A stretch of 64,000 bases of DNA from Microbacterium sp. CSI-V. GTDB lineage: Bacteria; Actinomycetota; Actinomycetes; Actinomycetales; Microbacteriaceae. Where the stretch lies: assembly GCF_001984105.1 (NCBI RefSeq), contig NZ_MTQM01000005.1, positions 62,001-126,000 of the forward strand. The letters are read 5' to 3'. Shown here one piece after another: positions 43,744 to 52,823 of this stretch. The notes below the pieces were generated by a model. The model was given only the letters and a program-made list of their open reading frames with translations, had not been told where the DNA came from and searched no databases. The position numbers were made by a program, and so were the translations under genes. Each line of letters opens with the position of its first letter. Positions within the stretch are counted from its first letter, which is position 1.

Positions 43744-44895
43744 TCACGACCCGGCGGCCGCGGGGTCCAGCGCCTTCGTCACGGCGAGCACGTCGGCGTA
43801 CTGCCCTTCGATCGCCGCACGGCGCGCAAAGGCGTCGGCGTCCGCCGCCTCGACGGCGGCGACCCTTTGCTCGAGGTCGGCGTGGCGGGCGTCGAGGTCG
43901 GCCAGTCGGCCGGCCAGCGCCTCCTGCCACGTCCCGCTGTGCAGGACGCCGTCCGCCCCCATCCAGTCCTGTCTCCACTGCGCCCGCTCCTCGGGGGCGA
44001 GGGAGTTGTACCGGTCGGCATCCTGTTGGTAGATCTTGCGGTCGCGCTCGTAGGCCTCCCGCTCGGCGTCGAGCTGCGCGCGCTGGGTCGCGGCATCCGT
44101 CATGGCCTGCACGAGGGCCGCGTCGGCCTGCTCGTACTGGGAGATGAGCCCGTCCACCTCGGCGGTCACGCGATGATCGACCTCAACGAGCGCGGCACGA
44201 TCGGTGAAGTACCGCGCGTAGACCGCCTCGAGCTCGGGATCGAAGCCGCCCTCCGGCCGCACCTGGGACCCCAGGTAGGCGAACAGCTCGGTGTCGCGGT
44301 TCTCCTCGTGGTCGCCGACCGACCAGTCGATCTGCTGACGGACGGGGTCGTCGGGCGCGACGCCGTCGAGGGCGGCGTGCAGCATGTCGCGCACGTGCCA
44401 CACCTCCCCCGAGCCGAGCCGGTCGAACGCGGCGTGCAAGAGCTCGTGCGCGAGGGTCGTGACGGCCGCGTCGGCCACGCGCGGGTCGGTCGGGACGAAC
44501 ACGAAGATCCCCGCGAGGCTGTAGCACCCGGCCACCGCGTGATCGTCCGCCGTGTCCGTCACCCCGCAGGAGCGCTGCAGGTCGTCGCCGTGTGCGGACC
44601 TCGCGCCGACGAGCGCGAGCAGCTTCCGTCCGTCGTCGGTCAGGAACGCGCGGTCGGCGACCGCGGAGATGTCGGCCGCGAGGGTTCTCGGCCCGACCCA
44701 GCCCTCGACCTGGGCGACCAGCGCGCGATCGGCGCCGGTGGCGACGACGACGACCGTGACCAGCAGCAGCGCCACGACCACGATGCCGGACCCGACCAGG
44801 GTCCGGCGGCGGCGGCGCGCCCGCGCGAGCGAGGCGAAGGGCTCGGTGTCGACGGGCCGCCGCGACCGTTGCGGCGGCTGCTCGAACAGGGTCAT
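43744..44895 (-). CDS. Membrane-anchored protein with HExxH motif and C-terminal coiled coil
   Basis: A 383-residue protein of unrecognised family. A basic N-terminus and one membrane segment (33-55) place the rest outside. HELLHAAFD (His150, Glu151, His154) fits a zincin active site and a long alpha-helical, probably coiled-coil, region covers about 255-370. A role as a metallopeptidase is suggested but the third zinc ligand is not identified. TAGCGT (44902-44907) lies 6 nt before the ATG. It diverges from the lipid kinase gene. Confidence 0.75.
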   Translation of the reverse strand: MTLFEQPPQRSRRPVDTEPFASLARARRRRRTLVGSGIVVVALLLVTVVVVATGADRALVAQVEGWVGPRTLAADISAVADRAFLTDDGRKLLALVGARSAHGDDLQRSCGVTDTADDHAVAGCYSLAGIFVFVPTDPRVADAAVTTLAHELLHAAFDRLGSGEVWHVRDMLHAALDGVAPDDPVRQQIDWSVGDHEENRDTELFAYLGSQVRPEGGFDPELEAVYARYFTDRAALVEVDHRVTAEVDGLISQYEQADAALVQAMTDAATQRAQLDAEREAYERDRKIYQQDADRYNSLAPEERAQWRQDWMGADGVLHSGTWQEALAGRLADLDARHADLEQRVAAVEAADADAFARRAAIEGQYADVLAVTKALDPAAAGS

Positions 44896-45022
44896 GGGCG
44901 AACGCTAGACCGGCGCGGAGAACGGCGGAGGGCGGCATCCTGAACAGTGCCCGCCGACGCCTCCCGGTCAACCCCCGGTCGCGGGAACGGAAGCGCGCGT
45001 GGGCGGTCCTATGGTGGATGCC

Positions 45023-46303
45023 ATGGCCGACCCCCAAGAACCGCGCGACGACGCGGACGCCCCCGTCTCCCCCGAGGCCGAGAAGGACCGGGCGGCGTCG
45101 GAAGGCTCGCACGACGACTTCCACGCGGCGACCCTGCGCGAGGAGGAGGAGTCCGACACCATCGCGGCCGACGAGCCCGACCCTAAGGACGCGGCCCAGC
45201 CCGACGACGTCATCCACGAGCCCGGCGACGTCGATTCCGACACCTCGGATGACACGTCCGGCGAGGCCGTGCGGGTCTCCGCCGACGGCGACGATGCGCC
45301 GATCGACGCCGAGCCCACCGACAAGAAGCGCGCCGCGCTCGTCTACAACCCGACGAAGGTCGACCCCGACGCCCTGCGTGCGCGCGTCGGCGAGCTCTCG
45401 TCCGAGGCCGGATGGGCCGACCCCCTTTTCTACGAGACCACCGTCGACGACCTCGGCGACCTCGCGACCCGCGCCGCCCTGGAAGAGAAGGTGGATGCCG
45501 TGCTCGTCGCCGGCGGCGACGGCACCGTCCGCGCCGTGGCCGAGGCGCTGACCTCGACCGGCATCCCGCTGACGATCGTCCCGAGCGGCACCGGCAACCT
45601 CCTCGCCCGCAACCTCAACCTGCCGCTCGACGACGCCGACGCGATGATCCGCGCGACGTTCGACGGCAAGGTGCACGCCACCGACACCGGGATCGCCCGG
45701 ATCCGTCGCGCGGACGGCACCGTCGAGGAGCACGGCTTCGTCGTCATGGCCGGCATGGGCCTGGATGCCGCGATGATCCAGAACACCCGCCCCGAGCTCA
45801 AGAAGTCAGTGGGCTGGGTGGCGTACGTCGACGGTGCAGCGCGGTCGCTGGTCAACGCCAAGCCGTTCCGCGTCATGTACCAGCTCGACGGACACGGCCA
45901 CCGCCTCCACTCCGCCAAGGTGCAGAGCGTGCTGTTCGCCAACTGCGGCGCCCTGCCCGGCGGGGTCGCCCTGATCCCCGACGCCTCCATCGCCGACGGC
46001 GTGCTCGATGTCGCCGTCATCCAGCCGACCGGACCCTTCGGGTGGCTCGGCGTCTGGCGCAAGATCTGGTGGGACAACTCGGTGCTGCGCCGCTTCCGCG
46101 CCGGCCGCCGGGTGCTCGAGCGCCGCCGCGACTCCTCGGTGCGTTACCTGCGCGGCAGCGGCATCGAACTCGCCACGGCTCCCGCCCAGCCCATCGAGCT
46201 GGACGGCGACGAGTTCGGAGAGGCGACCCGCATCTACTCGCGCGTCGTCGAGGGCGGTCTGCAGGTGAACCTGCCCGCCGGCCACGACACGTCGTCGCTG
46301 TAG
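45023..46303 (+). CDS. Diacylglycerol kinase-family lipid kinase
   Basis: A 426-residue protein with an acidic, low-complexity N-terminal ~105 residues, then a DAGK catalytic domain: AALVYNPTKV, VAGGDGTVRAVAEAL and PSGTGNLLARNLNLPL (nucleotide binding), later AGMGLDAAMI and GVLDVAVIQP. Members phosphorylate diacylglycerol or related lipids; two hydrophobic segments are short. ATG 45023 lies 7 nt after TATGGT (45010-45015), so the earlier in-frame start at 44999 is not used. Confidence 0.88.
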   Translation: MADPQEPRDDADAPVSPEAEKDRAASEGSHDDFHAATLREEEESDTIAADEPDPKDAAQPDDVIHEPGDVDSDTSDDTSGEAVRVSADGDDAPIDAEPTDKKRAALVYNPTKVDPDALRARVGELSSEAGWADPLFYETTVDDLGDLATRAALEEKVDAVLVAGGDGTVRAVAEALTSTGIPLTIVPSGTGNLLARNLNLPLDDADAMIRATFDGKVHATDTGIARIRRADGTVEEHGFVVMAGMGLDAAMIQNTRPELKKSVGWVAYVDGAARSLVNAKPFRVMYQLDGHGHRLHSAKVQSVLFANCGALPGGVALIPDASIADGVLDVAVIQPTGPFGWLGVWRKIWWDNSVLRRFRAGRRVLERRRDSSVRYLRGSGIELATAPAQPIELDGDEFGEATRIYSRVVEGGLQVNLPAGHDTSSL

Positions 46304-46338
46304 GCGGCGCGCGGGGCGCGGTGCGCGGTGCGCGGTGG

Positions 46339-46417
46339 CCCAGATCACGTGATCTGGACGAGATCACCCGCGACGACGCGTAACGACGGGTGATCTCGGC
46401 CACTTCACGTGATCTGG
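46339..46417 (+). repeat. CCAGATCACGTGATCTGG palindrome and repeat pair
   Basis: A perfect 18-bp palindrome (46339-46356) starts a 60-nt unit; its TCACGTGATCTGG half recurs at 46405. Between them an 11-bp inverted repeat GAGATCACCCG / CGGGTGATCTC (46360-46370, 46387-46397) can form a hairpin. The same TCACGTGATCTG core makes up the 61-bp tandem at 4988. The region lies after the lipid kinase gene and before the photolyase gene; no gene is seen. Confidence 0.8.
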
Positions 46418-46523
46418 CGCCGCACTGCGCCGCCGCGGGGCGCCGGAGCCGACCCGGGCGGCAGGCGCGGCCGCGGCGTGTCAAGCCCGGCAGCGCGGAA
46501 CGACGGCTGGATAGCGTCGCTGC

Positions 46524-47894
46524 ATGGCTTCTCCGTCCCTCGTGTGGTTCCGCGACGATCTTCGGCTGACCGACCATCCCGCCCTGCGCGCGGCGCTCGA
46601 CCGCGACGAGCCCGTGATCGGGCTGTACGTGCTCGACGAGGAGTCCGACGGCGTCCGCGCGATCGGCGGGGCGGCGCGGTGGTGGCTGCACCACTCGCTG
46701 GCATCCCTCGCCGAACGGCTCGAGGAACGCGGCTCGACCCTCGTGCTGCGCCGGGGGCGCGCGGCCGAGGTCGTCCCCGCCGTGGTGGAGGAGACCGGCG
46801 CGGGAGCGGTGTTTTGGAACAGGCGCTACGGCGGCGCGGAGCGCGAGATCGACGCGGGGCTGAAGGAGAAGCTGCGCGGCGACGACGTCACGGTCGCCTC
46901 GTTCGCCGCGAACCTGCTGTTCGAGCCGTGGACGGTGCGCACCGGCGCCGACAAGCCGTACGGCGTCTACTCGCCGTTCCGTCGCGCGGTCGAGAAGATG
47001 CCATCCCCCCGCGCGCCGCTGCCCGAGGCGCGGAAGGTTCCGGGTCCCGCGAAGGCGCCCGCATCCGACGCCCTCGACGCGTGGTCGCTGCTGCCGACGA
47101 AGCCCGACTGGGCCGGCGGGCTGCGCGAGACATGGGAGCCGGGCGAGCCGGCCGCTCGCGCCCGGCTGCGCGAGTTCCTCGACGACGACCTCGGCGATTA
47201 CGCCTTCTCCCGCGACGCGTTCGCGGGCGGAGCGACGTCGAACCTGTCGCCGCGCCTGCGCTGGGGCGAGATCAGCCCGTACCAGGTGTGGCACGACACG
47301 ATCGAGCATCGTGGATCGGGCAAGCACGCCGAATCCGCGACCGGCTTCCTCTCGGAGGTCATCTGGCGCGAGTTCGCGTGGCACGTCCTGTTCCACTCCC
47401 CCGACCTCGCGACGAAGAACTGGCGCGAGCAATACGACGCGTTCCCCTGGCCGCGGCTGAACCGTGCGCACCTGGAGACCTGGCAGCGCGGCGAGACCGG
47501 AATCGCGGTCGTGGATGCCGGGATGAAGCAGCTCTGGCACACCGGGGTCATGCACAACCGCGTGCGCATGGTCACGGCATCCTTCCTCACCAAGAACCTG
47601 CTCATCGACTGGCGCCACGGCGAGGAGTGGTTCTGGGACTGCCTGGTCGACGCGGATGCCGCGAGCAATCCGTTCAACTGGCAGTGGGTCGCGGGATCGG
47701 GGGCGGATGCCGCGCCCTATTTCCGCGTGTTCAACCCCGACACGCAGCGCGAGAAGTTCGACCCGCACGACGAGTACATCCGGCAGTGGGCTCCGGAGCA
47801 CCTCGACGGCGGGGCGCCGGAACCGATGGTCGACCTGAAGGAGACGCGCCAGCGCGCGCTCGACGCGTACGACAAGGTGCGTCACGGCGGCTGA
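46524..47894 (+). CDS. phr: Deoxyribodipyrimidine photolyase (class I CPD type)
   Basis: A 456-residue photolyase that repairs UV-induced pyrimidine dimers with light. N-terminal Rossmann-like antenna domain (LVWFRDDLRLTDHPAL), C-terminal FAD domain with WREFAWH, the GETGIAVVDAGMKQLWHTGVMHNRVRMV flavin-binding region, WRHGEEWFWDCLVDAD and NPFNWQWVAGSG...YFRVFNP. Length is normal. ATG follows TAGCGT (46512-46517) by 6 nt, a leaderless pattern. Confidence 0.95.
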   Translation: MASPSLVWFRDDLRLTDHPALRAALDRDEPVIGLYVLDEESDGVRAIGGAARWWLHHSLASLAERLEERGSTLVLRRGRAAEVVPAVVEETGAGAVFWNRRYGGAEREIDAGLKEKLRGDDVTVASFAANLLFEPWTVRTGADKPYGVYSPFRRAVEKMPSPRAPLPEARKVPGPAKAPASDALDAWSLLPTKPDWAGGLRETWEPGEPAARARLREFLDDDLGDYAFSRDAFAGGATSNLSPRLRWGEISPYQVWHDTIEHRGSGKHAESATGFLSEVIWREFAWHVLFHSPDLATKNWREQYDAFPWPRLNRAHLETWQRGETGIAVVDAGMKQLWHTGVMHNRVRMVTASFLTKNLLIDWRHGEEWFWDCLVDADAASNPFNWQWVAGSGADAAPYFRVFNPDTQREKFDPHDEYIRQWAPEHLDGGAPEPMVDLKETRQRALDAYDKVRHGG

Positions 47895-47934
47895 CCGGTC
47901 GAGCCCGTCGATGTCGCGGGGGTATCGTCGTCCG

Positions 47935-48726
47935 ATGCGCGCCGTTCCCTCGTCTCTCGACCCCGCGGTCGTCGCCGAGATCGATCACCGGCTGGCGTCG
48001 GTCTGCGAGGAGCAGGACGTACGCATTCCCTGGGCCATCGAGAGCGGGAGCCGCGCCTGGGGCTTCCCCTCGCCCGACAGCGACTACGACTGCCGATTCC
48101 TCTTCGTACGCCGACCGGAGGCCTACCTCTCACTCTGGCCGACGCGCGACGTCATCGAAACGCCGCTCGACGAGACCTTCGACGTCAACGGGTGGGACCT
48201 GGCCAAAGCGGTCCGACTCATCGTGAAGGGCAACGCCACAGCCATCGAGTGGCTGCGGTCACCGATCGTCTACACCGGCGACGGAGCGTTCCGCGAGGGA
48301 CTGCTCGCGCTCGCCGAGGCGACCGTGGAGCGTGCGGCGATCGGCCGCCACTACCTGCACGTGGCCCGACAGCAGAGGATGGGCGCGGCCACGCTGAAGC
48401 GCTTCTTCTACGTGCTCCGGCCGGCGGCGGCGCTGCGGTGGCTCGCGTCGAACCCCGATGGCGTGCTGCCGCCGATGGATCTTCCACGCCTTCTCGCCGA
48501 GGGGGACGTCGACCGGTCGATCCGGCGTGCGGCGGACGACCTGATCGCGCTGAAGGCGCAGACACGGGAGATGGGTGCCGGAACCCCGCCGGCCGTGCTG
48601 GAACGATTCGTCGCCGCGCAACTGGAGGACGCCGCGCGTTTCGACGACATGCCGCCGGAGCGCGACCCAGCCGACAACCGCCGGATCGCCGACGAGTACT
48701 TCCTCGCCTCGCTGTCGTCGTTCTGA
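47935..48726 (+). CDS. Predicted nucleotidyltransferase (YcgL/COG3541 type)
   Basis: A 263-residue protein with the nucleotidyltransferase signature ESGSRAWGFPSPDSDYDCRFLFV (two metal-binding Asp) near residue 35, followed by GWDLAKAVRLIVKGNATAIEWL typical of the COG3541 group. Target unknown; relatives are linked to RNA repair. ATG 47935 lies 6 nt after TATCGT (47923-47928), so I reject the longer start at 47911. Confidence 0.85.
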   Translation: MRAVPSSLDPAVVAEIDHRLASVCEEQDVRIPWAIESGSRAWGFPSPDSDYDCRFLFVRRPEAYLSLWPTRDVIETPLDETFDVNGWDLAKAVRLIVKGNATAIEWLRSPIVYTGDGAFREGLLALAEATVERAAIGRHYLHVARQQRMGAATLKRFFYVLRPAAALRWLASNPDGVLPPMDLPRLLAEGDVDRSIRRAADDLIALKAQTREMGAGTPPAVLERFVAAQLEDAARFDDMPPERDPADNRRIADEYFLASLSSF

Positions 48727-48742
48727 CGCGAACGCGGACACG

Positions 48743-48777
48743 CGAAAGGGGCGCCGGCCGAAGCCGACGCCCCTTCG
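48743..48777. terminator. Bidirectional terminator
   Basis: CGAAAGGGGCGCCGGC / GCCGACGCCCCTTCG arms around a CGAA loop between the convergent nucleotidyltransferase and Asp23 genes. Confidence 0.85.
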
Positions 48778-48790
48778 TGCGCGAGATGCG

Positions 48791-49219
48791 TCAGTTGACG
48801 CGGGTCTCTGCGGCCTCGTCGTCGTTCTCCTCACCGGGGATGAAGACGTCGACCACGGTGACGTTGATCTCGGCGACCTTCATGCCGACGAGCTCGGTGA
48901 TGGCCTGGTGCACGGCGGCGCGGACGTTGGAGGCCACGCGCTGCAGCTGCTCGGGGTAGTCGACCTGGATCGCGATGTCGGCGGCGACCTCGGTCTCGCC
49001 GACCTCGACGCTCACGCCCTGCGCGTAGTCCTTGGACCCCACGGCCTGACGGATGTTGCCGATGACGCGGGCGGCTCCGCCGCCGAGCGCGTGCACGCCG
49101 GGAACCTCGGCCGCGGCGATGCCGGCGACCTTGGCGACGACGGCATCCACGATGACGGTCGACCCGCCGTCCTTCGTCGCGGTGACGGGGGTGGTGGCGG
49201 TGGTGGTGTTCTCAGCCAT
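48791..49219 (-). CDS. Asp23/Gls24-family envelope stress protein
   Basis: A 142-residue cytoplasmic protein of the Asp23/Gls24 family: VIVDAVVAKVAGIAAAEVPGVHAL near residue 20 and IQVDYPEQLQRVASNVRAAVHQAI then INVTVVDVFI. Members associate with the membrane and are linked to alkaline or envelope stress. ATG 49219 follows GGAAGGAA by 6 nt; an upstream in-frame start at 49291 lacks support. Confidence 0.92.
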   Translation of the reverse strand: MAENTTTATTPVTATKDGGSTVIVDAVVAKVAGIAAAEVPGVHALGGGAARVIGNIRQAVGSKDYAQGVSVEVGETEVAADIAIQVDYPEQLQRVASNVRAAVHQAITELVGMKVAEINVTVVDVFIPGEENDDEAAETRVN

Positions 49220-49342
49220 TGCGCTTCCTTCCGTGATCTGCGGAACCGTGTGTTCCGCGAAGTCACAATGGAGACGCTCCCCGGCGCCCATTCGTCACGG
49301 GATTCCGGCTGAGAGAACCCTGAGCGTCCGAGGGCCGCGACG

Positions 49343-49621
49343 TCACTCGTCGAAGAAGCCTCCGTAGGGGACGTCGGCGTCACCGTCGTCCCGCTCGTCG
49401 AACGCCACCGTCTCCACCGAGAACGCCACCGCCGTGTGGGGCGAGAACAGGACGCTCACCTCCCGGTTGCCCACGACCACGAACGACGCGAATCGGCCGC
49501 CCTGCGCGACCGCGCTCTCGATCCTCTTCTTCAGGGCGTCGAGGTCCTGTCCCTGCGCCAACGCGAAGACCGCGTCGTTGACGGCCATCTGCGTTCGAAT
49601 CATGGTCTTGCCCCCGATCAT
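49343..49621 (-). CDS. Small conserved-looking hypothetical protein
   Basis: 92 residues, no recognised family. It contains MAVNDAVFALAQGQDLDALKKRIESAVAQGG, a helix, then beta strands (FASFVVVGNREVSVLFSPHTAVAFSVETVAF), and an acidic tail. The start at 49621 is supported by TACCGT (49629-49634) 7 nt upstream on the minus strand; ATG 49603 is an alternative. It sits behind the Asp23 gene start region on the same strand, 123 nt apart. Confidence 0.7.
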   Translation of the reverse strand: MIGGKTMIRTQMAVNDAVFALAQGQDLDALKKRIESAVAQGGRFASFVVVGNREVSVLFSPHTAVAFSVETVAFDERDDGDADVPYGGFFDE

Positions 49622-49718
49622 GCGGGCGACGGTAGGCCGACACGAGGGAGACCGCGCAGGGGGTTGCGGTTCCGCCGCGATGCGGAATACTCCCACCCCT
49701 CGTCCGGTTGGAGCTGGG

Positions 49719-50777
49719 GTGAACGACGCGATCCCCTCCCTCTCCGTTCTCGACCTCGTCCCGGTGCGCGCCGGGCAGAGCAGCGCGCAGGCGGTGGCCG
49801 CCTCGCTCGATCTGGTCGAGCGCGCCGACCGGCTCGGCTACCGCCGGTACTGGTTCGCCGAGCACCACAACATGCCCGCGGTCGCCTCGACGACGCCGCC
49901 GGTCCTCATCGCCGCCGCCGCGGCACGCACGGCGCGCATCCGCGTCGGATCGGGGGGAGTGATGCTCCCCAACCACTCGCCGCTCATCGTGGCCGAGCAG
50001 TTCGCCGCCCTCGAGGCCCTCGCCCCCGGCCGGATCGATCTCGGCATCGGCCGCGCTCCCGGAAGCGACCCCGTCATCACGCAGCTCCTGCACCGCTCGG
50101 GGGCCACCAGCGACGTCTCGCGCTTCCCCGATCACGTGACCGACATCCTCGCGCTCACCTCCCCGGACGGGGCGACCGTGCGGTTCACCTCCGGCAGCGA
50201 GTACCAGGTGAAGGCGACGCCCCTGGCATCCGGGATGCCGCAGGTGTGGCTGCTCGGCTCGAGCGACTACTCGGCGCAGCTCGCCGCGAGCTTCGGTCTG
50301 CCCTACGTCTTCGCCAACCACTTCTCGGGGGAGGGTCTGGAGCACGCGCTCCGGCTGTACCGGGACCAGTTCCAGCCGAACGATTCGGGTGAGGGACCGC
50401 GGACCTTCGTCACCGCCAACGTCGTCGCCGCCCCGACCGCCGAGGAGGCGGAGGAGCGCGCGCTGCCCCAGCTGCGCATGATGGCGCGCCTGCGGACGAA
50501 CCGTCCGCTCGTCCCGCTCGAGACCGTCGAGCAGGCGAAGGCCGACCCGTTCGACGCGATGGCGGAGTCGATCATGGCATCCACCCGTCAGAAGTGGTTC
50601 GTGGGAACCGGCGACGATGTGCGGGCGCAGCTGGCCGAGTTCGCGGCCCGCTACGACGTCGACGAGATCATGCTGTCTCCCGTGGCGGGAGCGTACGACG
50701 GCGAGCCGCTGGACTCGGCCGACGGCCGCGCCCAGACGCTCGAGCTCGTGGCGGGGGTCGCGGCCGTCGCTGCCTGA
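49719..50777 (+). CDS. LLM-class flavin-dependent oxidoreductase
   Basis: A 352-residue luciferase-like monooxygenase-fold protein (MsnO8-type): SVLDLVPVRAGQSSAQAV at the N-terminus, RYWFAEHHNMPAVASTTPPVLIAA, RIRVGSGGVMLPNHSPL and IDLGIGRAPGSDP, all hallmarks of the group. It uses reduced FMN; substrate unknown. GTG 49719 has GGAG 5 nt upstream; ATG 49680 is an alternative start. It diverges from the small hypothetical gene. Confidence 0.9.
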   Translation: MNDAIPSLSVLDLVPVRAGQSSAQAVAASLDLVERADRLGYRRYWFAEHHNMPAVASTTPPVLIAAAAARTARIRVGSGGVMLPNHSPLIVAEQFAALEALAPGRIDLGIGRAPGSDPVITQLLHRSGATSDVSRFPDHVTDILALTSPDGATVRFTSGSEYQVKATPLASGMPQVWLLGSSDYSAQLAASFGLPYVFANHFSGEGLEHALRLYRDQFQPNDSGEGPRTFVTANVVAAPTAEEAEERALPQLRMMARLRTNRPLVPLETVEQAKADPFDAMAESIMASTRQKWFVGTGDDVRAQLAEFAARYDVDEIMLSPVAGAYDGEPLDSADGRAQTLELVAGVAAVAA

Positions 50778-50823
50778 CCGGAGCGCGGCCCGGGGTGGCT
50801 GCGTCGCCGCGGCCAGGGGCGGC

Positions 50824-51786
50824 TTACGCCTCGGGCTCGCCGCTGAGCAGGCCTCGCAGCCAGTCGCGGGCTTCGACGAAGACGTCGTCGGAGTACCGCT
50901 GCGGGTAACGGACGATCGCGCGGTCGGCGCGCGCGTACGACCCGAGGAAGATCACCTTCGGGCTGAAACGCCGCAGGCCCATCAGCGCGTCGGCCATGCG
51001 CTCGTCCTGCACGTGCCCGTCGGCGTCGATGACGAACCGGTAGCGGCCGAGCGCGTCTCCGATCGGACGGGATGCCAACAGGCTCAGGTTGATGCCCCGG
51101 GTGGCGAACTGCTCGAGCAGTTCCAGCAGTGCACCGGGGTGGTCCTCGGGCAGCTCGACGATGAGGGACGTCTTGTCGGCGCCCGTCGGCGGCGCGGGGG
51201 CGACGGTCCGGCTGACGAGGACGAAGCGGGTCACCGCGTTCGGGTTGTCGCCGATCTCCTCGGCGAGCACCTCGACCTCGTGATGGGCGACGATGCCCGG
51301 TGCCGCGATCGCGGCATCCGCCCCGCTCGAGCCGTCGAGGACCCCGAGGGCGCTGGCGACATTGCTGGATGCCGGCAAGTGCGCGTGCGCGGGGAGGTTG
51401 TCGCGCAGCCAGCCGAGGCACTGCCCGTAGGCGACGGGGTGGGCAGAGACGAGCGAGACGTCGGCGAGGGTCGTGCCGGGGCGGCCGACGAGCACGAAGT
51501 TGACCGGCACGAGGTATTCGCCCACGATCCGCAGGCCCGGCACCGTCGCGAGGGCGTCCTGGGTCGTCGAGACTCCGCCGTCCACCGAGTTCTCGATCGC
51601 GATCATCGCGGCATCCGATCGCCCCTCGATGACGTCGGCGAGCGCCTCGGCGACGTTGCGCACGGGCCGCCAGATCTGGTCGCGGGCCTCGGGGACCTGC
51701 GCCAGCGCCGCCTCGGTGAAGGTTCCGGCGGGGCCCAGGTAGCTGTAGGTACGGCGGGCGGGCGCGGAGTCGGTGTCGGGCAGCAC
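50824..51786 (-). CDS. pheA: Prephenate dehydratase
   Basis: A 320-residue enzyme making phenylpyruvate from prephenate in phenylalanine synthesis. YLGPAGTFTEAAL at the N-terminus, IENSVDGGVSTTQDAL, and NAVTRFVLVSR (the catalytic TRF motif) define the PDT domain; residues 205-285 are an ACT domain (SLIVELPEDHPGALLELLEQFATRGINLSLLASRP) for feedback by phenylalanine. GTG start with TAGGCT (51793-51798) 6 nt upstream. It is a free-standing PDT without chorismate mutase. Confidence 0.95.
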   Translation of the reverse strand: MLPDTDSAPARRTYSYLGPAGTFTEAALAQVPEARDQIWRPVRNVAEALADVIEGRSDAAMIAIENSVDGGVSTTQDALATVPGLRIVGEYLVPVNFVLVGRPGTTLADVSLVSAHPVAYGQCLGWLRDNLPAHAHLPASSNVASALGVLDGSSGADAAIAAPGIVAHHEVEVLAEEIGDNPNAVTRFVLVSRTVAPAPPTGADKTSLIVELPEDHPGALLELLEQFATRGINLSLLASRPIGDALGRYRFVIDADGHVQDERMADALMGLRRFSPKVIFLGSYARADRAIVRYPQRYSDDVFVEARDWLRGLLSGEPEA

Positions 51787-51836
51787 CGGCTCAGCCTAGT
51801 CCTCCCGCCGATCCGGTCGAGGTCGGCCCCGACCGG

Positions 51837-52751
51837 TCAGACCTTGTCGACCACCGCCTCGCGGCGCGGCGCCGGGCGACGCGGACGGACATTCACGGTC
51901 GTCACGAGGACTCCCGCGACCAGCAGCACTCCGCCGACGACTTCGGCGGGTGCCGGGATCTGCCCGAGCAGCAGGGCAGCCGACGCCATCGCGACGACCG
52001 GTGCGAGCAGGACCCACGGGACGACGGCCGCCGACGGATTGCGCGCGAGGAGGCCGTTGAAGATCGCGTACCCGACGAGCGTGCAGAGCCCCGCGGTGTA
52101 CAGCGTCGACAGCGCGGCCGACCACCCGAACGACGCAAGGCCCGCTCCGATCGCGCTCGGCCCCTCCACGGCGAAGGCGAGGGCGAGCGCCGGCACGGGC
52201 ACGACGAGCGCCGACCACACCGTGAGCGACAGCGCGCCGAGCCGCCCGCGTCCGGCCACGACCCCGGCCCGCCGCGAGATGACGTTGCCGACGGCCCACG
52301 AGAGCGCGGCGGCGAGCGCCAGGACCACCGCGATCGCGGGCGCATCTCCCCCGCGTCCGACGGCGACCGCGGCGAGCCCGACCACGCCGACGGTCACTCC
52401 GATGCCCTGCCCGAGCGTCGGTCGTTCGCGCAGCACCCCGGCGGCGATGACGACGGTGAAGACCGCTTGCGCCTGCAGGAGCAGCGCGGCCAGGCCCGGC
52501 TGCAGGCCGAGGGCCAGCGACGTGTACAGGAGCCCGAACTGGCCGAGGCTCATGAACACCCCGACGCCGACGATCGTCGACCAGGATGCCGTCGGGCGCG
52601 GCACGATCACGGCGAACGCCGCCACGACGACGAAGCGGATCGCGACGAAGAGCAGGGGCGGGATGCCGGGCATGCCCCAGTCGATGACGAGGAAGTTGAA
52701 GCCCCAGGCGGAGGCCACCCCGGCGGCCAGGATCATGTCGCGTCGACTCAC
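51837..52751 (-). CDS. EamA/DMT-family transporter
   Basis: A 304-residue protein with ten hydrophobic segments in two EamA repeats (AAGVASAWGFNFLVIDWGMPGIPPLLFVAIRF in the first; VVLALAAALSWAVGNVISRR opening the second), the usual form of drug/metabolite or amino-acid exporters such as EamA. It diverges from the LysR gene 72 nt away, so it is probably that regulator's target. GTG start at 52751; no clear ribosome site. Confidence 0.9.
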   Translation of the reverse strand: MSRRDMILAAGVASAWGFNFLVIDWGMPGIPPLLFVAIRFVVVAAFAVIVPRPTASWSTIVGVGVFMSLGQFGLLYTSLALGLQPGLAALLLQAQAVFTVVIAAGVLRERPTLGQGIGVTVGVVGLAAVAVGRGGDAPAIAVVLALAAALSWAVGNVISRRAGVVAGRGRLGALSLTVWSALVVPVPALALAFAVEGPSAIGAGLASFGWSAALSTLYTAGLCTLVGYAIFNGLLARNPSAAVVPWVLLAPVVAMASAALLLGQIPAPAEVVGGVLLVAGVLVTTVNVRPRRPAPRREAVVDKV

Positions 52752-52792
52752 GGGTTCAGTTCACCGCTCCCGTCCTTGAAGCACCAGCGAAC

Positions 52793-52807
52793 GTTTCTTC
52801 ACGGAAC
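52793..52807. promoter_or_regulatory. LysR-type T-N11-A site in divergent promoter
   Basis: GTTTCTTCACGGAAC is a near-palindrome with T(52794)-N11-A(52806). It lies between the EamA and LysR genes, directly beside the TAGCGT box (52812-52817) of the leaderless lysR-type gene, so autoregulation is likely. The GTTTCTTCA part is repeated at 52816-52824. Confidence 0.6.
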
Positions 52808-52823
52808 GCAGTAGCGTTTCTTC